Assembly (NCBI GenBank): GCA_009925045.1 | Contig: RFQK01000073.1 | Location: 1 to 7,292 of the forward strand | Source: Methylococcaceae bacterium | GTDB lineage: Bacteria; Pseudomonadota; Gammaproteobacteria; Methylococcales; Methylomonadaceae | Reading direction: 5' to 3' | Length of the DNA stretch: 7,292 nucleotides | In this document: positions 1 to 7,292 of the stretch, one piece after another | How positions within the stretch are numbered: position 1 is the stretch's first letter | Layout: every line of letters starts with the position of its first letter | The notes under the pieces: model-generated | The model's database searches: none | Seen by the model: only the letters and a program-made list of their open reading frames with translations | What the model was told of the DNA's origin: nothing | Program-made: the position numbers and the translations under genes

Positions 1-316
1 GGCTGATAAACATCAAAGCTGCGCACTAAAGTCATCACACACTGCCTAGCTCCCCGAAAATCCCGGCCGAGAAATCACCGGGATTACTCCTGTCTTAAAT
101 CTACAAATCCACACCAAGGTCATTGCGGTTAAACCTGCCCCAATCAATTCAATTGAGCATGGAGACTTGTAAGTCATAACACCTCTAGACGCAGTAGCAC
201 CGCCAGAATGACAATAACTCAAGCTCTGTCGCTGAAATACCGATAAGGCCAAAGGAGTCTGATCTTATGTACGGGGTGGACTCGATCTACCAAGCGCCGA
301 GCAGCATCAGGATGCC
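1..316. other. Left-end stretch without a supported gene
   Basis: I see no convincing gene, tRNA or mobile element here. The longest open frame (minus strand, 252 to 46, 68 codons) would have to start at a TTG, has no ribosome binding site and resembles no family I know. The stretch contains an 8-bp inverted repeat at 59-85 and small hairpins at 304-328, beside the stop codon of the ABC transporter gene. It lies downstream of that gene, so it may be its 3' flank plus whatever lies beyond the window edge. Any remnant of a neighbouring gene reaching in from the left is not recognisable. Confidence 0.5.
59..85 (-). repeat. 8-bp inverted repeat, possible weak terminator
   Basis: AATCCCGG (59-66) and CCGGGATT (78-85) form a perfect 8-bp stem with an 11-nt loop. 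Read on the minus strand, the stem runs into a short T run (GGGATTTTCG), which would give a weak intrinsic terminator for leftward transcription coming from the ABC transporter gene about 230 bp away. The T tract is only four bases, partly inside the stem, so this is a tentative reading. The inverted repeat itself is directly visible. Confidence 0.3.
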
Positions 317-328
317 TCAAGGGGAGGC
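304..328. repeat. Two overlapping small hairpins at the ABC gene stop codon
   Basis: GCATC-AG-GATGC (304-315) and GCCTC-AAGGG-GAGGC (314-328) are two 5-bp stems that share bases and so could not form together. The second spans the TGA stop codon of the ABC transporter gene (317-319, minus strand). Neither is followed by a T run on the minus strand, so I do not call a terminator. They might slow 3' decay of the message, but that is inference only. Confidence 0.25.
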
Positions 329-2122
329 TTGTTCAGGCATAAAACCACCTGCCTGCATGGTCCAAAGCCGATAATAAAAGCCTTGCTTATCCAATAATTG
401 CTGATGAGTGCCATCCTCAACAATTTGCCCCTGATCAAACACCAGAATTCTGTCCAGATGCGCAATAGTCGACAGTCGATGGGCAATCGCAATCACTGTT
501 TTTTTACCCATCACCCGGTCCAAATTATCTTGTATGGTTTTTTCTGTCAGCGAATCAAGACTCGAGGTCGCTTCATCCAGAATCAGTATCGGCGCATCTT
601 TGAGCAAGACTCTGGCAATAGCAATTCGCTGTCGCTGACCACCGGAAAGCTTAACGCCGCGTTCACCGACCAAAGCTTGATAAGCTTCAGGCATTGCCAT
701 AATAAAGTCGTCGGCATGCGCCAAACTGGCAGCCTGTCTGATTTGCTGTTCATCAGCGTCCAGCGATCCATAACCAATATTATCCAGAAGACTGCGATGA
801 AACAGACTCGGGTCTTGTGGAATTAAACTGACCTGCTGATGCAGGCTATCCTGAGTCGCTAAGTTGATATCCTGATCATCGATCAATATCTGTCCGGATT
901 GTGGCTCATAATGACGCAAAATCAGATTCACAAAACTGGATTTGCCAGAACCGGAAAATCCCACCAAGCCGACACGCTCACCCGGCTCTATTCGCACAGT
1001 TAAATCTTTAAATACAGGATTTCCTGGCTGATAGGCAAAATTTACCTGACGAAATTCGATACGCCCCTGACTGATTTGCAAATCCTGTGCATTCGGCACA
1101 TCAATGATTTCATGGGATCTGACTATAGTTTGCACTCCATTGGCAACGTTACCAATGTATTCAAAAAACTCCAGAAAGCGACGCGTCAGATTGCGAGCAT
1201 CACTGATGATCAACAAAGCCAAGCCCGTACTCATCACAAAATCACCCACACTAATTGCGCCGCTATCCCACAAACTTAAAGCGTAAGCGATGGTACCGAC
1301 CTTTAATAAAGCGGCCGCAATAAACTGAAACCACCGCACCCGTTCCATATACCAAAAGGTTCGTCGGCCGGTTTGAACTTCAGTTTCCAGGTATTGTTCT
1401 AAATGCGCACGTTCGTAATCCAGACGGGCAAATAATTTGGCATTCAGAATATTGGTCACCGCATCCACAATCTTGCCATTGACCAAACTCCGGGTAGCCG
1501 CATAGCTTTGCGCATAAGGCTGACAACGAGTTGCCAGCCAGAACGAGAGCATCACATACAGCATCACCCAACCAGCTACCATCAAGCCTAAGCCTTGATG
1601 GGCTTGAAATAGCAGAAACACAGAAACACTAAAGGTGATTGCAATTGGCCAGAAATCACAAAGCACCGCCCACATGGTGTGATTGACACTGACGGCCGTC
1701 TCACTGATACGATGCGCCAAACTTCCGGCAAAATGATCAGCAAAATAACGCGGCGCATGCTGCTGGAGATAGGCATACAACAAACGACTGGTGCGTTGAC
1801 GCAAGCGCGGCCCCATGATGATCAGTACCGCACCGCTACCACGACTAAAAACAATCTCTAGGACATTCAGTCCCAGCAACAATAACAAGGGTTGCTGAAA
1901 AGCCTCCCAGATCAACAAGTCCCCTTTACCGTGCGCGACTGCGTCCATCAGGTTTTTGACTGCATACGGCACCAGAATACTGCCTAAGGCCTGGCCAATT
2001 TCCAAGACTAACATCAGCGCCAGCCAGTACTTGAATTGTTTCACACAAAACAGAATAAAAGCGATGGTTGTGGCGGGCAAATCCGGCGCTGCTGCGGCGC
2101 GTTGCATGGACTCTGAATTCAT
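317..2122 (-). CDS. ABC exporter half-transporter, fused permease and ATPase (MsbA/multidrug-like)
   Basis: Predicted inner-membrane ATP-driven exporter, 601 residues, the usual length of a half-transporter that works as a dimer. About six hydrophobic segments (near residues 30-55, 76-92, 150-172, 177-198, 265-285 and 292-306) form the membrane domain. The ATPase domain follows: A-loop Tyr near 364 (FAY), Walker A GFSGSGKSS at 388-396, Q-loop Gln 436 (IPQD), signature LSGGQ at 492-496, Walker B ILILDE at 512-517 with the catalytic Glu, and switch His 548. All ATPase motifs are intact. I place the start at 2122 (MNSES), with GGGG 7 nt upstream; the frame stays open to an ATG at 2149, but that one lies inside the terminator stem. 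The substrate cannot be told from sequence; lipid, peptide or drug export are all possible. It lies downstream of secA in the same direction, separated by a strong terminator, so it is probably not in a tight operon with it. Confidence 0.93.
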   Translation of the reverse strand: MNSESMQRAAAAPDLPATTIAFILFCVKQFKYWLALMLVLEIGQALGSILVPYAVKNLMDAVAHGKGDLLIWEAFQQPLLLLLGLNVLEIVFSRGSGAVLIIMGPRLRQRTSRLLYAYLQQHAPRYFADHFAGSLAHRISETAVSVNHTMWAVLCDFWPIAITFSVSVFLLFQAHQGLGLMVAGWVMLYVMLSFWLATRCQPYAQSYAATRSLVNGKIVDAVTNILNAKLFARLDYERAHLEQYLETEVQTGRRTFWYMERVRWFQFIAAALLKVGTIAYALSLWDSGAISVGDFVMSTGLALLIISDARNLTRRFLEFFEYIGNVANGVQTIVRSHEIIDVPNAQDLQISQGRIEFRQVNFAYQPGNPVFKDLTVRIEPGERVGLVGFSGSGKSSFVNLILRHYEPQSGQILIDDQDINLATQDSLHQQVSLIPQDPSLFHRSLLDNIGYGSLDADEQQIRQAASLAHADDFIMAMPEAYQALVGERGVKLSGGQRQRIAIARVLLKDAPILILDEATSSLDSLTEKTIQDNLDRVMGKKTVIAIAHRLSTIAHLDRILVFDQGQIVEDGTHQQLLDKQGFYYRLWTMQAGGFMPEQASP

Positions 2123-2137
2123 AGTGATACCCCAAAC

Positions 2138-2167
2138 AAAAAACCCCATCGTAGTGACGGGGTTTTT
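2138..2167 (-). terminator. Intrinsic terminator after secA (near-symmetrical)
   Basis: On the minus strand the sequence reads AAAAACCCC, a short centre, then GGGGTTTTTT. The arms (plus-strand 2139-2147 and 2159-2167) pair perfectly over 9 bp. In the minus-strand RNA the stem can extend by three further pairs (G-U, U-A, C-G) to 12 bp with a 5-nt loop (2151-2155). A run of six U ends it. It begins about 25 bp after the secA stop codon (2192-2194). The A run on the other side would also make it work for rightward transcription, but no rightward gene reaches it here. Confidence 0.85.
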
Positions 2168-2191
2168 GTCATAACAAAGATAATGTCTCGT

Positions 2192-4925
2192 TTATTTAAT
2201 CTGGCCGTGACACTGCTTGTATTTTTTTCCTGAGCCGCACGGACAAGGATCATTACGTCCGACTTTGTCATTGGCTCTAACAAAAGGCTGTTCTGGTTGG
2301 TTATCATCAGGGACAAAGCCAACCGTTTCAACCACTGCAGTATCTTCAAACACAGGCTCAGACTCATAGGCTGAATGAGCCTCCGCGTGTTCATAATGCA
2401 TTTCAACCGGCGCCTGACGTTGCTCATCAATTGCTTGCACATCTTCTTCACGGCTGACTTGCACACGACAAAGAATGGATACGACTTCTTTTTTGATGTG
2501 ATCCAACAAGTCTGTAAACATCTGGAATGCTTCGCGCTTATATTCCTGTTTAGGATCTTTCTGGGCATAGCCACGGAAATGAATACCCTGACGCAAATGA
2601 TCCATAGCCGCCAGATGTTCTTTCCAAGCGTTGTCGAGAACTTGCAACATCACTGATTTTTCGAAATTTCTTAATACTTCAGCACTGATGGCCTGTTCTT
2701 TGGCTGCCACTTCGTTTTCAGCCGCTTCAACCACTAAACGACGAATTTTGTCTTCGTTAAGCGTTTTGTCCTGTTCAAAAAGACTGGTCAAAGGAATATG
2801 TAAATTCAATTCCTGACGCAAATGCACTTCAAGACCATGAATATCCCATTGTTCTTCCATAGTTTTGGGCGGGATATATTGATCGATGAGGTCATTTAGC
2901 ACATCAGAACGAATCGCGACCACAATCTCATTGATATCGTCAGCGGCCATCAACTCATTACGTTGGTTGTAGATCACTTTACGCTGATCATTCGCCACAT
3001 CGTCATAAGCCAGAATTTCCTTACGAATATCGAAGTTACGACCTTCAACTTTGCGTTGTGCACTTTCGATGGAACGTGTCACCCAAGGATGCTCGATAGC
3101 CTCGCCTTCTTGCATACCCAGTTTTTGCATCAAACCGGCTACGCGATCCGATGCAAAAATTCTCATCAAGTCATCTTGCAAGGACAAATAAAAACGGCTG
3201 GAGCCTGGATCGCCTTGACGACCAGAGCGACCACGTAATTGGTTATCAATCCGACGCGACTCATGACGCTCGGAGCCAATCACATGCAAACCACCACTGG
3301 CAACGACCTGATCATGACGCTGCTGCCAATCATTCTGTACTTGCTGACGCTCAGCTTCGCTGGCGTCCTCGCCCAGGGCTGCCAATAAAGCACCTAAGTT
3401 ACCACCCAACACAATATCGGTACCACGACCGGCCATATTGGTCGCAATTGTCACTGCGCCTGGCATACCGGCATTTTCAACGATATGCGCTTCGCGCTCA
3501 TGTTGTTTAGCGTTTAAAACTTCGTGAGCAATACCTTGCTGCTGCAATAAACTGGAAATCAATTCCGAATTCTCAATCGAAGTTGTTCCCACCAACACAG
3601 GCTGACCCCGACTGACACAATCTTTAATGTCAACGATAACCGCGAGATATTTCTCCCGAGCGGTTAAATAAACCAGGTCGCCCATATCACGACGCACCAT
3701 CGGTCTGTGGGTCGGAATGACCACCACTTCAAGACCATAGATTTTGTTTAACTCAAAAGCCTCAGTATCCGCAGTACCGGTCATTCCAGACAATTTGGTA
3801 TACAAGCGGAAATAGTTCTGGAAGGTAATCGAAGCCAAGGTTTGATTTTCATGCTGGATAGGCACACCTTCTTTGGCTTCCATCGCCTGATGCAAACCGT
3901 CAGACCAGCGACGCCCCGACATCATTCTGCCGGTGAATTCGTCGACAATGATGATTTGGTTGTTCATGACCACGTAATCAACATCGCGTTGGAACAATAC
4001 ATGAGCCCGCAAGGAGGCATTTAAGTAATGCATTAGACGAATATTGGCTACATCATAAAGACTGGAACCTTCTTGCATCAGACCATGTTCTACCAAAAGA
4101 TGCTCAACCCGCTCATAACCGGCTTCGGTTAAATGAATTTGGCGGCCTTTTTCATCCACCGAATAATCACCCGGCATTTGATCCTGCAGCTCAGGATCTT
4201 CTGATTTCTCCTGTTTGCTCAGATAAGGGATGATATGGTTGGTACGTAAATAAACATCGGTATCGCCTTCCGCCTGACCTGAAATAATCAAAGGTGTCCG
4301 AGCTTCGTCAATCAGAATCGAGTCAACCTCATCGACAATGGCGAAATTTAATTCGCGCTGAACCTTCTGATCCAGACTGAACGCCATATTGTCACGCAAA
4401 TAATCGAAACCAAATTCGTTATTGGTACCGTAAGTAATATCGCAAGAATAAGAGTGTTTGCGTTGTTCCTGAGTCAGTTCACTGACGATTACCCCAGTCG
4501 TTAAGCCCAGAAAGCCGTAAAGCTTGCCCATGGTTTCAGCATCACGACGTGCAAGATAGTCATTCACGGTAACAACATGCACCCCTTTGCCTGACAAGGC
4601 ATTCAAATAGGCCGCCAAGGTCGCCATCAAGGTTTTACCCTCACCGGTCTTCATTTCGGCAATCTTGCCGTCATGAAGCACCATGCCACCAATTAATTGC
4701 ACATCAAAATGGCGCATTTGCAACACACGGCGACTACCTTCGCGCACCACTCTCACCCTTAGCATGACGCTCACGAAATTCTTCGGTTTTGGCTCTTAAA
4801 GCGTCATCCGATAATTTTTCGTACTCGCCTGCAAGCACATTAACTTTTTTAACTAATTTGCGTTTTTTCTTGATCAGCCTGTCGTTGCGGCTACCAATAA
4901 CAAATTTAACCAGCTTACTCAGCAT
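2192..4925 (-). pseudogene. secA: SecA preprotein translocase ATPase, frame broken by an internal deletion
   Basis: SecA is the motor ATPase that drives unfolded preproteins through the SecYEG channel. Two frames encode it here: residues 1-58 (4925 to 4752), and 852 residues from VVRE onward (4750 to 2195). One stray base, 4751, lies between. The first frame stops at 4734-4736. Measured against E. coli SecA, 11 residues (59-69, including the conserved PEAFA) are missing, so about 32 bases are lost. With those 11 restored, the Q-motif Gln falls at 87, the Walker A Lys (GEGKT) at 108 and DEVD at 209-212, exactly as in E. coli. Everything else looks intact: helicase motif GRGTD, the IRA1/helical scaffold region, and the zinc-binding tail [13 protein letters not shown] at about 905-917 of a reconstructed 921. 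The start at 4925 (MLSKLV) matches the family; its ribosome site is weak. As given the gene cannot make normal SecA. Sequencing or assembly error is a serious alternative because SecA is usually essential. Confidence 0.93.
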
Positions 4926-4961
4926 GATATTTCCAGAGTGAGAATGAATCTAAAGAGCGAG

Positions 4962-4991
4962 ATTATAAACGTTATCCACGCCCAGTGACCA
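4962..4991 (-). promoter_or_regulatory. Sigma70-type promoter for secA
   Basis: On the minus strand a perfect -10 box TATAAT (4967 to 4962) is preceded, after 18 bp, by TGGTCA (4991 to 4986; 4 of 6 matches to TTGACA). Transcription would begin near 4955, giving a leader of about 30 nt before the secA start at 4925. The -35 box is mediocre. No secM-like reading frame lies upstream of secA, so the E. coli type of SecM arrest control is absent here. Confidence 0.6.
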
Positions 4992-5043
4992 GTTCAATGG
5001 CAGGATCAACCATTAAGAATTGATAAACAACACTCTCAAAACC

Positions 5044-5071
5044 TAGACAAGGCTCAGCATCGGGGTATAAT
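5044..5071 (+). promoter_or_regulatory. Sigma70-type promoter for trkA
   Basis: TAGACA (5044-5049; 5 of 6 matches to TTGACA), a 16-bp spacer and a perfect TATAAT (5066-5071). Transcription would start near 5078, leaving an 80-nt leader before the trkA ATG at 5159. No riboswitch-like structure or small reading frame stands out in the leader. The two divergent promoters have their -35 boxes about 50 bp apart. Confidence 0.6.
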
Positions 5072-5158
5072 CCGCCCGCCTGCTGACTTGGTATTATTCG
5101 GCAATAGCCTGATTAAAACTGATCCACAAGCGCACAAAATTCTTATTCGGGCGTTGTT

Positions 5159-6434
5159 ATGAAAATCGTGATTCTTGGTGCCGGCATCACCGGTTCCTCA
5201 GTTGCCGGAGCACTGGCAAGTGAAGAAAACGACATTGTTGTCATTGATAAAAAACCACAATTACTAACCGAACTCAAAGCTCGGCTTGATATTGCAACAG
5301 TCGAAGGCAATGCCGCCCAGCCCAGTACCCTGAAACAAGCAGGCATCGAAGATGCTGACATGGTTATCGCAGTGACAGACCGCGATGAAACAAACATGCT
5401 GGCGTGTCAGGTCATCAATACTTTATTTAAAAGACCCAAGACCATCGCGCGTGTCAGGGCTATCGATTTTCTAAATCACCCCCAATTATTTGAGCCCGGT
5501 GGCATCGATATTGTCATCAGCCCGGAGCAAGTAGTGACGGAATCGATTCACAATCTGATTCGATATCCGGGCGCTTTGCATGTCTCTGAGTTTGCTGATG
5601 GCCTGATTCGCCTGTTCTCGATTCGTGTTGCCGACACAGGTTTTTTGACCGGCAAACGCATTCAAGTTGTCAAAGAGAAACTCGCTGATGGCATGATCCG
5701 TATCGTGGCGATTTTCCGCGACGGCCACGCTATTCCAGTCGCATAAACTGGAGTCACCCATTAAATCCATCATGCTGGCGGGTGGTGGACACGTAGGCAA
5801 ACGTTTAGCGATTGCTCTGGAGAGAGAACATCAGGTTAAACTGATTGAGCAAAACTTGAACCGCGCCAAAGATATTGCCAATGATTTACGCCACACCCTG
5901 ATTTTGAACGGCGACTGCACTGACGAATCCTTGTTACAAGAAGAAATGATTGAGAACATTGATTTGTTCTGCGCGGTCACCAACAACGACGGTATTAATC
6001 TGATTTCGGCCGCACTGGCCAAAAAATTGGGTGCTAAGAAAACCATCTGTCTGGTTAACAATAATTCTTATCTGAAACTATTCGATAGCACCGAAATTGA
6101 TCTCGCCATCCAACCTAAGCTGGAAACTCTGGGGAGCATTCTCAAACATGTGCGCAAAGGCGATGTAGTCGGCGTCAGCTCAGTCTGCGGAGGCAGCGCC
6201 GAAGCGATTGAGGCCATTGCTCATCGGGGCAAAAACTCGCAAACCGTCGTCGGTTTGCGTGTCGACCAAGTGACCCTTCCGGATGGCGTAATTCTGGGGG
6301 CATTAATCCGTGACGGCGAAGTGATTCCGGTGCATCACGACACCGTATTTGCAGAAGGCGATCACGTCGTGATGTTTGCTTTGGATAAGAAGTTAATTAA
6401 AGATATCGAAAACTATTTCCAGCCTATCGGATAA
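5159..6434 (+). pseudogene. trkA: TrkA, NAD-binding regulator of Trk potassium uptake, frame broken by an internal deletion
   Basis: TrkA is the peripheral membrane protein that binds NAD(H) and gates the TrkH/TrkG potassium channels. Two RCK units are expected. The first frame (5159-5746, 195 residues) opens with MKIVILGAGITG, a Rossmann glycine motif at residues 7-12, Asp 30 at the end of strand 2, and DETNM at 76-80. It stops at a TAA (5744-5746) just after IFRDGHAIPV. The second frame is recognisable from HKLESP (from 5742) and carries the second glycine motif GGGHVG, then an intact RCK_N and RCK_C to the end at 6434. Compared with E. coli TrkA (458 residues) about 28 residues, most of the first RCK_C domain with its GDEVFF-type core, are missing: about 83 bases lost, with a frame change. 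The ATG at 5772 lies inside the first beta strand of the second unit, so it is not a natural start. No trkH or trkG is in the window. Recent mutation or assembly error are both possible. Confidence 0.9.
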
Positions 6435-6978
6435 CTTTAAGCTCCGCATCGGCGTCGATAAATGCCAGAGCGTTTTGTGGCAGACCGTCTTTTGACTCAT
6501 CTTGCAAAGCGGCGCGACTGTCTTCATGAACCGCCGCCATAAACTGCAATAATTGCATTTCTACTTTCATTTTCTCAGGACCTTCCTCGGCTTCCCACAT
6601 ACGATTCAGTAATTGCTTGGCATGATGATGAATCGTAAAAGCAACGGCTTCTGGCAAATGCGCATAGCTATCTCGCAAGGAATCCTTTAAGCGATCTAAA
6701 GATTGCAAATATTGCTGATAATCTTTCAACTCTTGGCGACATTGAACTTTCACCATGGCGAGTTCGTTGACGTTTTTGGTTTTACTGACCGCTAATTCAT
6801 GCGCCAATTGTTGCGCCTGTTTTTTTAATTGCGACACCAGAGCCTGTTCAGCCATGGCTTTGGCATAACGCAGCTCTCTCACATCATTTTGACGATTTAA
6901 TTCCCAACGCAAATTGCGGTCGCGACGACGATGCCAAAACTCAACCGTCTCATCCAACCAACGTGAAATCAACGACAT
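6424..6978 (-). CDS. Unrecognised helical, probably coiled-coil protein, 184 aa
   Basis: I do not recognise this family. The protein has 184 residues, is rich in Gln, Glu, Lys, Arg, Ala and Leu, and is likely almost all alpha-helix. Long heptad-like stretches (about residues 30-110, through LVSQLKKQAQQLAHELAV) suggest a coiled coil. The N-terminus is Trp- and Arg-rich (FWHRRRDRNLRW). There is no signal peptide, membrane segment or known catalytic motif, and only one Cys. The start at 6978 is well supported: GAGGAG lies 7 nt upstream, inside the end of the preceding gene, and the two reading frames overlap by 10 bp, which suggests translational coupling. Its stop lies inside the last codons of trkA on the other strand (11-bp overlap). 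It could be a structural or adaptor partner of the upstream protein, but that rests on gene order alone. Confidence 0.75.
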   Translation of the reverse strand: MSLISRWLDETVEFWHRRRDRNLRWELNRQNDVRELRYAKAMAEQALVSQLKKQAQQLAHELAVSKTKNVNELAMVKVQCRQELKDYQQYLQSLDRLKDSLRDSYAHLPEAVAFTIHHHAKQLLNRMWEAEEGPEKMKVEMQLLQFMAAVHEDSRAALQDESKDGLPQNALAFIDADAELKVIR

Positions 6979-7292
6979 ACTATTTCTCCTCGAACTGATA
7001 AAAGACTCTGCGCATCACCACGTTTATGAGAACGTCGCAGTGCTTTGTGTAAAGCTTTGTAATGGGCGCGCGGCAGTTGGTGTTTCTTTGCCGACAATTC
7101 CTTGTCGATCTCGTCAAACAAGGTCTGTAAATGCTTACGATTATTGGCAACTAATAAACGCTGACGCTTGAAATGATTTTTATAATGAATTTGACGCCAT
7201 TCCGACAGCTGTCGGCGACTGAACGCTCTCTGTTTGTGATACAAGGACCACACGTGGCGTAAACCACGGGCATCCCGACCAAAATAGCGTCG
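6969..7292 (-). CDS. Unrecognised basic protein, C-terminal part (runs off the right edge)
   Basis: The frame is open from the window edge (7292) to a TGA at 6969-6971, giving at least 107 residues. The GTG at 7251-7253 is probably internal, since the reading frame continues upstream of it (RRYFGRDARGLRH). The visible part is strongly basic, rich in Arg, Lys and His, with helical stretches and no clear domain; nucleic-acid binding or an RNA-associated role would fit the charge, but I see no specific motif. It ends 10 bp inside the next gene and carries that gene's ribosome binding site, so the two are probably one operon. The start of the gene lies outside the window, so full length and any catalytic domain are unknown. 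Confidence 0.65.
   Translation of the reverse strand, partial: RRYFGRDARGLRHVWSLYHKQRAFSRRQLSEWRQIHYKNHFKRQRLLVANNRKHLQTLFDEIDKELSAKKHQLPRAHYKALHKALRRSHKRGDAQSLLSVRGEIVCR
6986..6991 (-). promoter_or_regulatory. Strong ribosome binding site inside the upstream gene
   Basis: GAGGAG on the minus strand, 7 nt before the ATG at 6978, is the best Shine-Dalgarno match in the window. It lies within the last codons of the upstream reading frame (VRGEIVCR), so ribosomes finishing that gene stop 10 bp past the next start and could re-initiate. It decides the start of the 184-residue protein. Confidence 0.8.

Noticed and set aside
46..252. Minus-strand open frame of 68 codons
   Set aside because: It needs a TTG start, lacks a ribosome binding site and shows no family resemblance; chance is a sufficient explanation.
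2123..2149. Longer start (MGFFVWGIT...) for the ABC transporter
   Set aside because: The ATG lies in the stem of the terminator and has no ribosome site; ATG 2122 has GGGG 7 nt upstream.
2119..2574. 151-codon minus-strand frame within the end of secA
   Set aside because: It is a shifted-frame reading of well-conserved SecA sequence and has no independent support.
4734..4774. Programmed frameshift in secA
   Set aside because: No slippery heptamer or stimulating structure is evident, and a +1 shift alone would still leave 11 conserved residues missing.
5741..5772. Natural two-gene TrkA arrangement
   Set aside because: The first half is cut in mid-domain, and homology of the second half begins upstream of its first ATG.
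5486..5800. 104-codon frame opposite trkA
   Set aside because: It is antisense to conserved TrkA sequence, with no ribosome site or family match.
1..7292. CRISPR arrays, tRNA or rRNA genes, insertion sequences
   Set aside because: I looked along both strands and saw no regularly spaced repeats, no cloverleaf, and no transposase or terminal repeat pair.

Overview
The window looks like a chromosomal piece from a gammaproteobacterium (perhaps a beta-/gammaproteobacterial relative). SecA follows the Escherichia coli protein almost residue for residue, down to the C-terminal zinc-binding CPCG...CH tail, and TrkA has the two-domain proteobacterial layout. Nothing in the window fixes the genus.

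Layout, left to right. Bases 1-316 hold no gene I can support, only short inverted repeats. Bases 317-2122 (minus) encode a complete ABC exporter half-transporter (fused membrane and ATPase domains). A strong intrinsic terminator (2138-2167) sits between it and secA (2192-4925, minus). A 233-bp divergent intergenic region follows, with a good sigma70-type promoter facing each way: one for secA, one for trkA (5159-6434, plus). The 3' end of trkA overlaps, tail to tail, the end of an unrecognised coiled-coil protein gene (6424-6978, minus). That gene overlaps and is probably translationally coupled to an upstream basic protein gene, which runs off the right edge (6969 to beyond 7292, minus).

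The main point of interest is that both conserved housekeeping genes are broken. secA changes frame at about base 4751 and lacks what should be 11 residues just before its ATP-binding Q motif. trkA changes frame at about base 5741 and lacks about 28 residues, most of its first RCK_C domain. In both cases the rest of the protein aligns well with the family, so each lesion is one internal loss of bases (about 32 and 83), not general decay. Because secA is normally essential, an assembly or sequencing error is at least as likely as true gene inactivation.

I did not find a convincing new biological system here. The least explained material is the two-gene unit at the right end and the gene-free left end.
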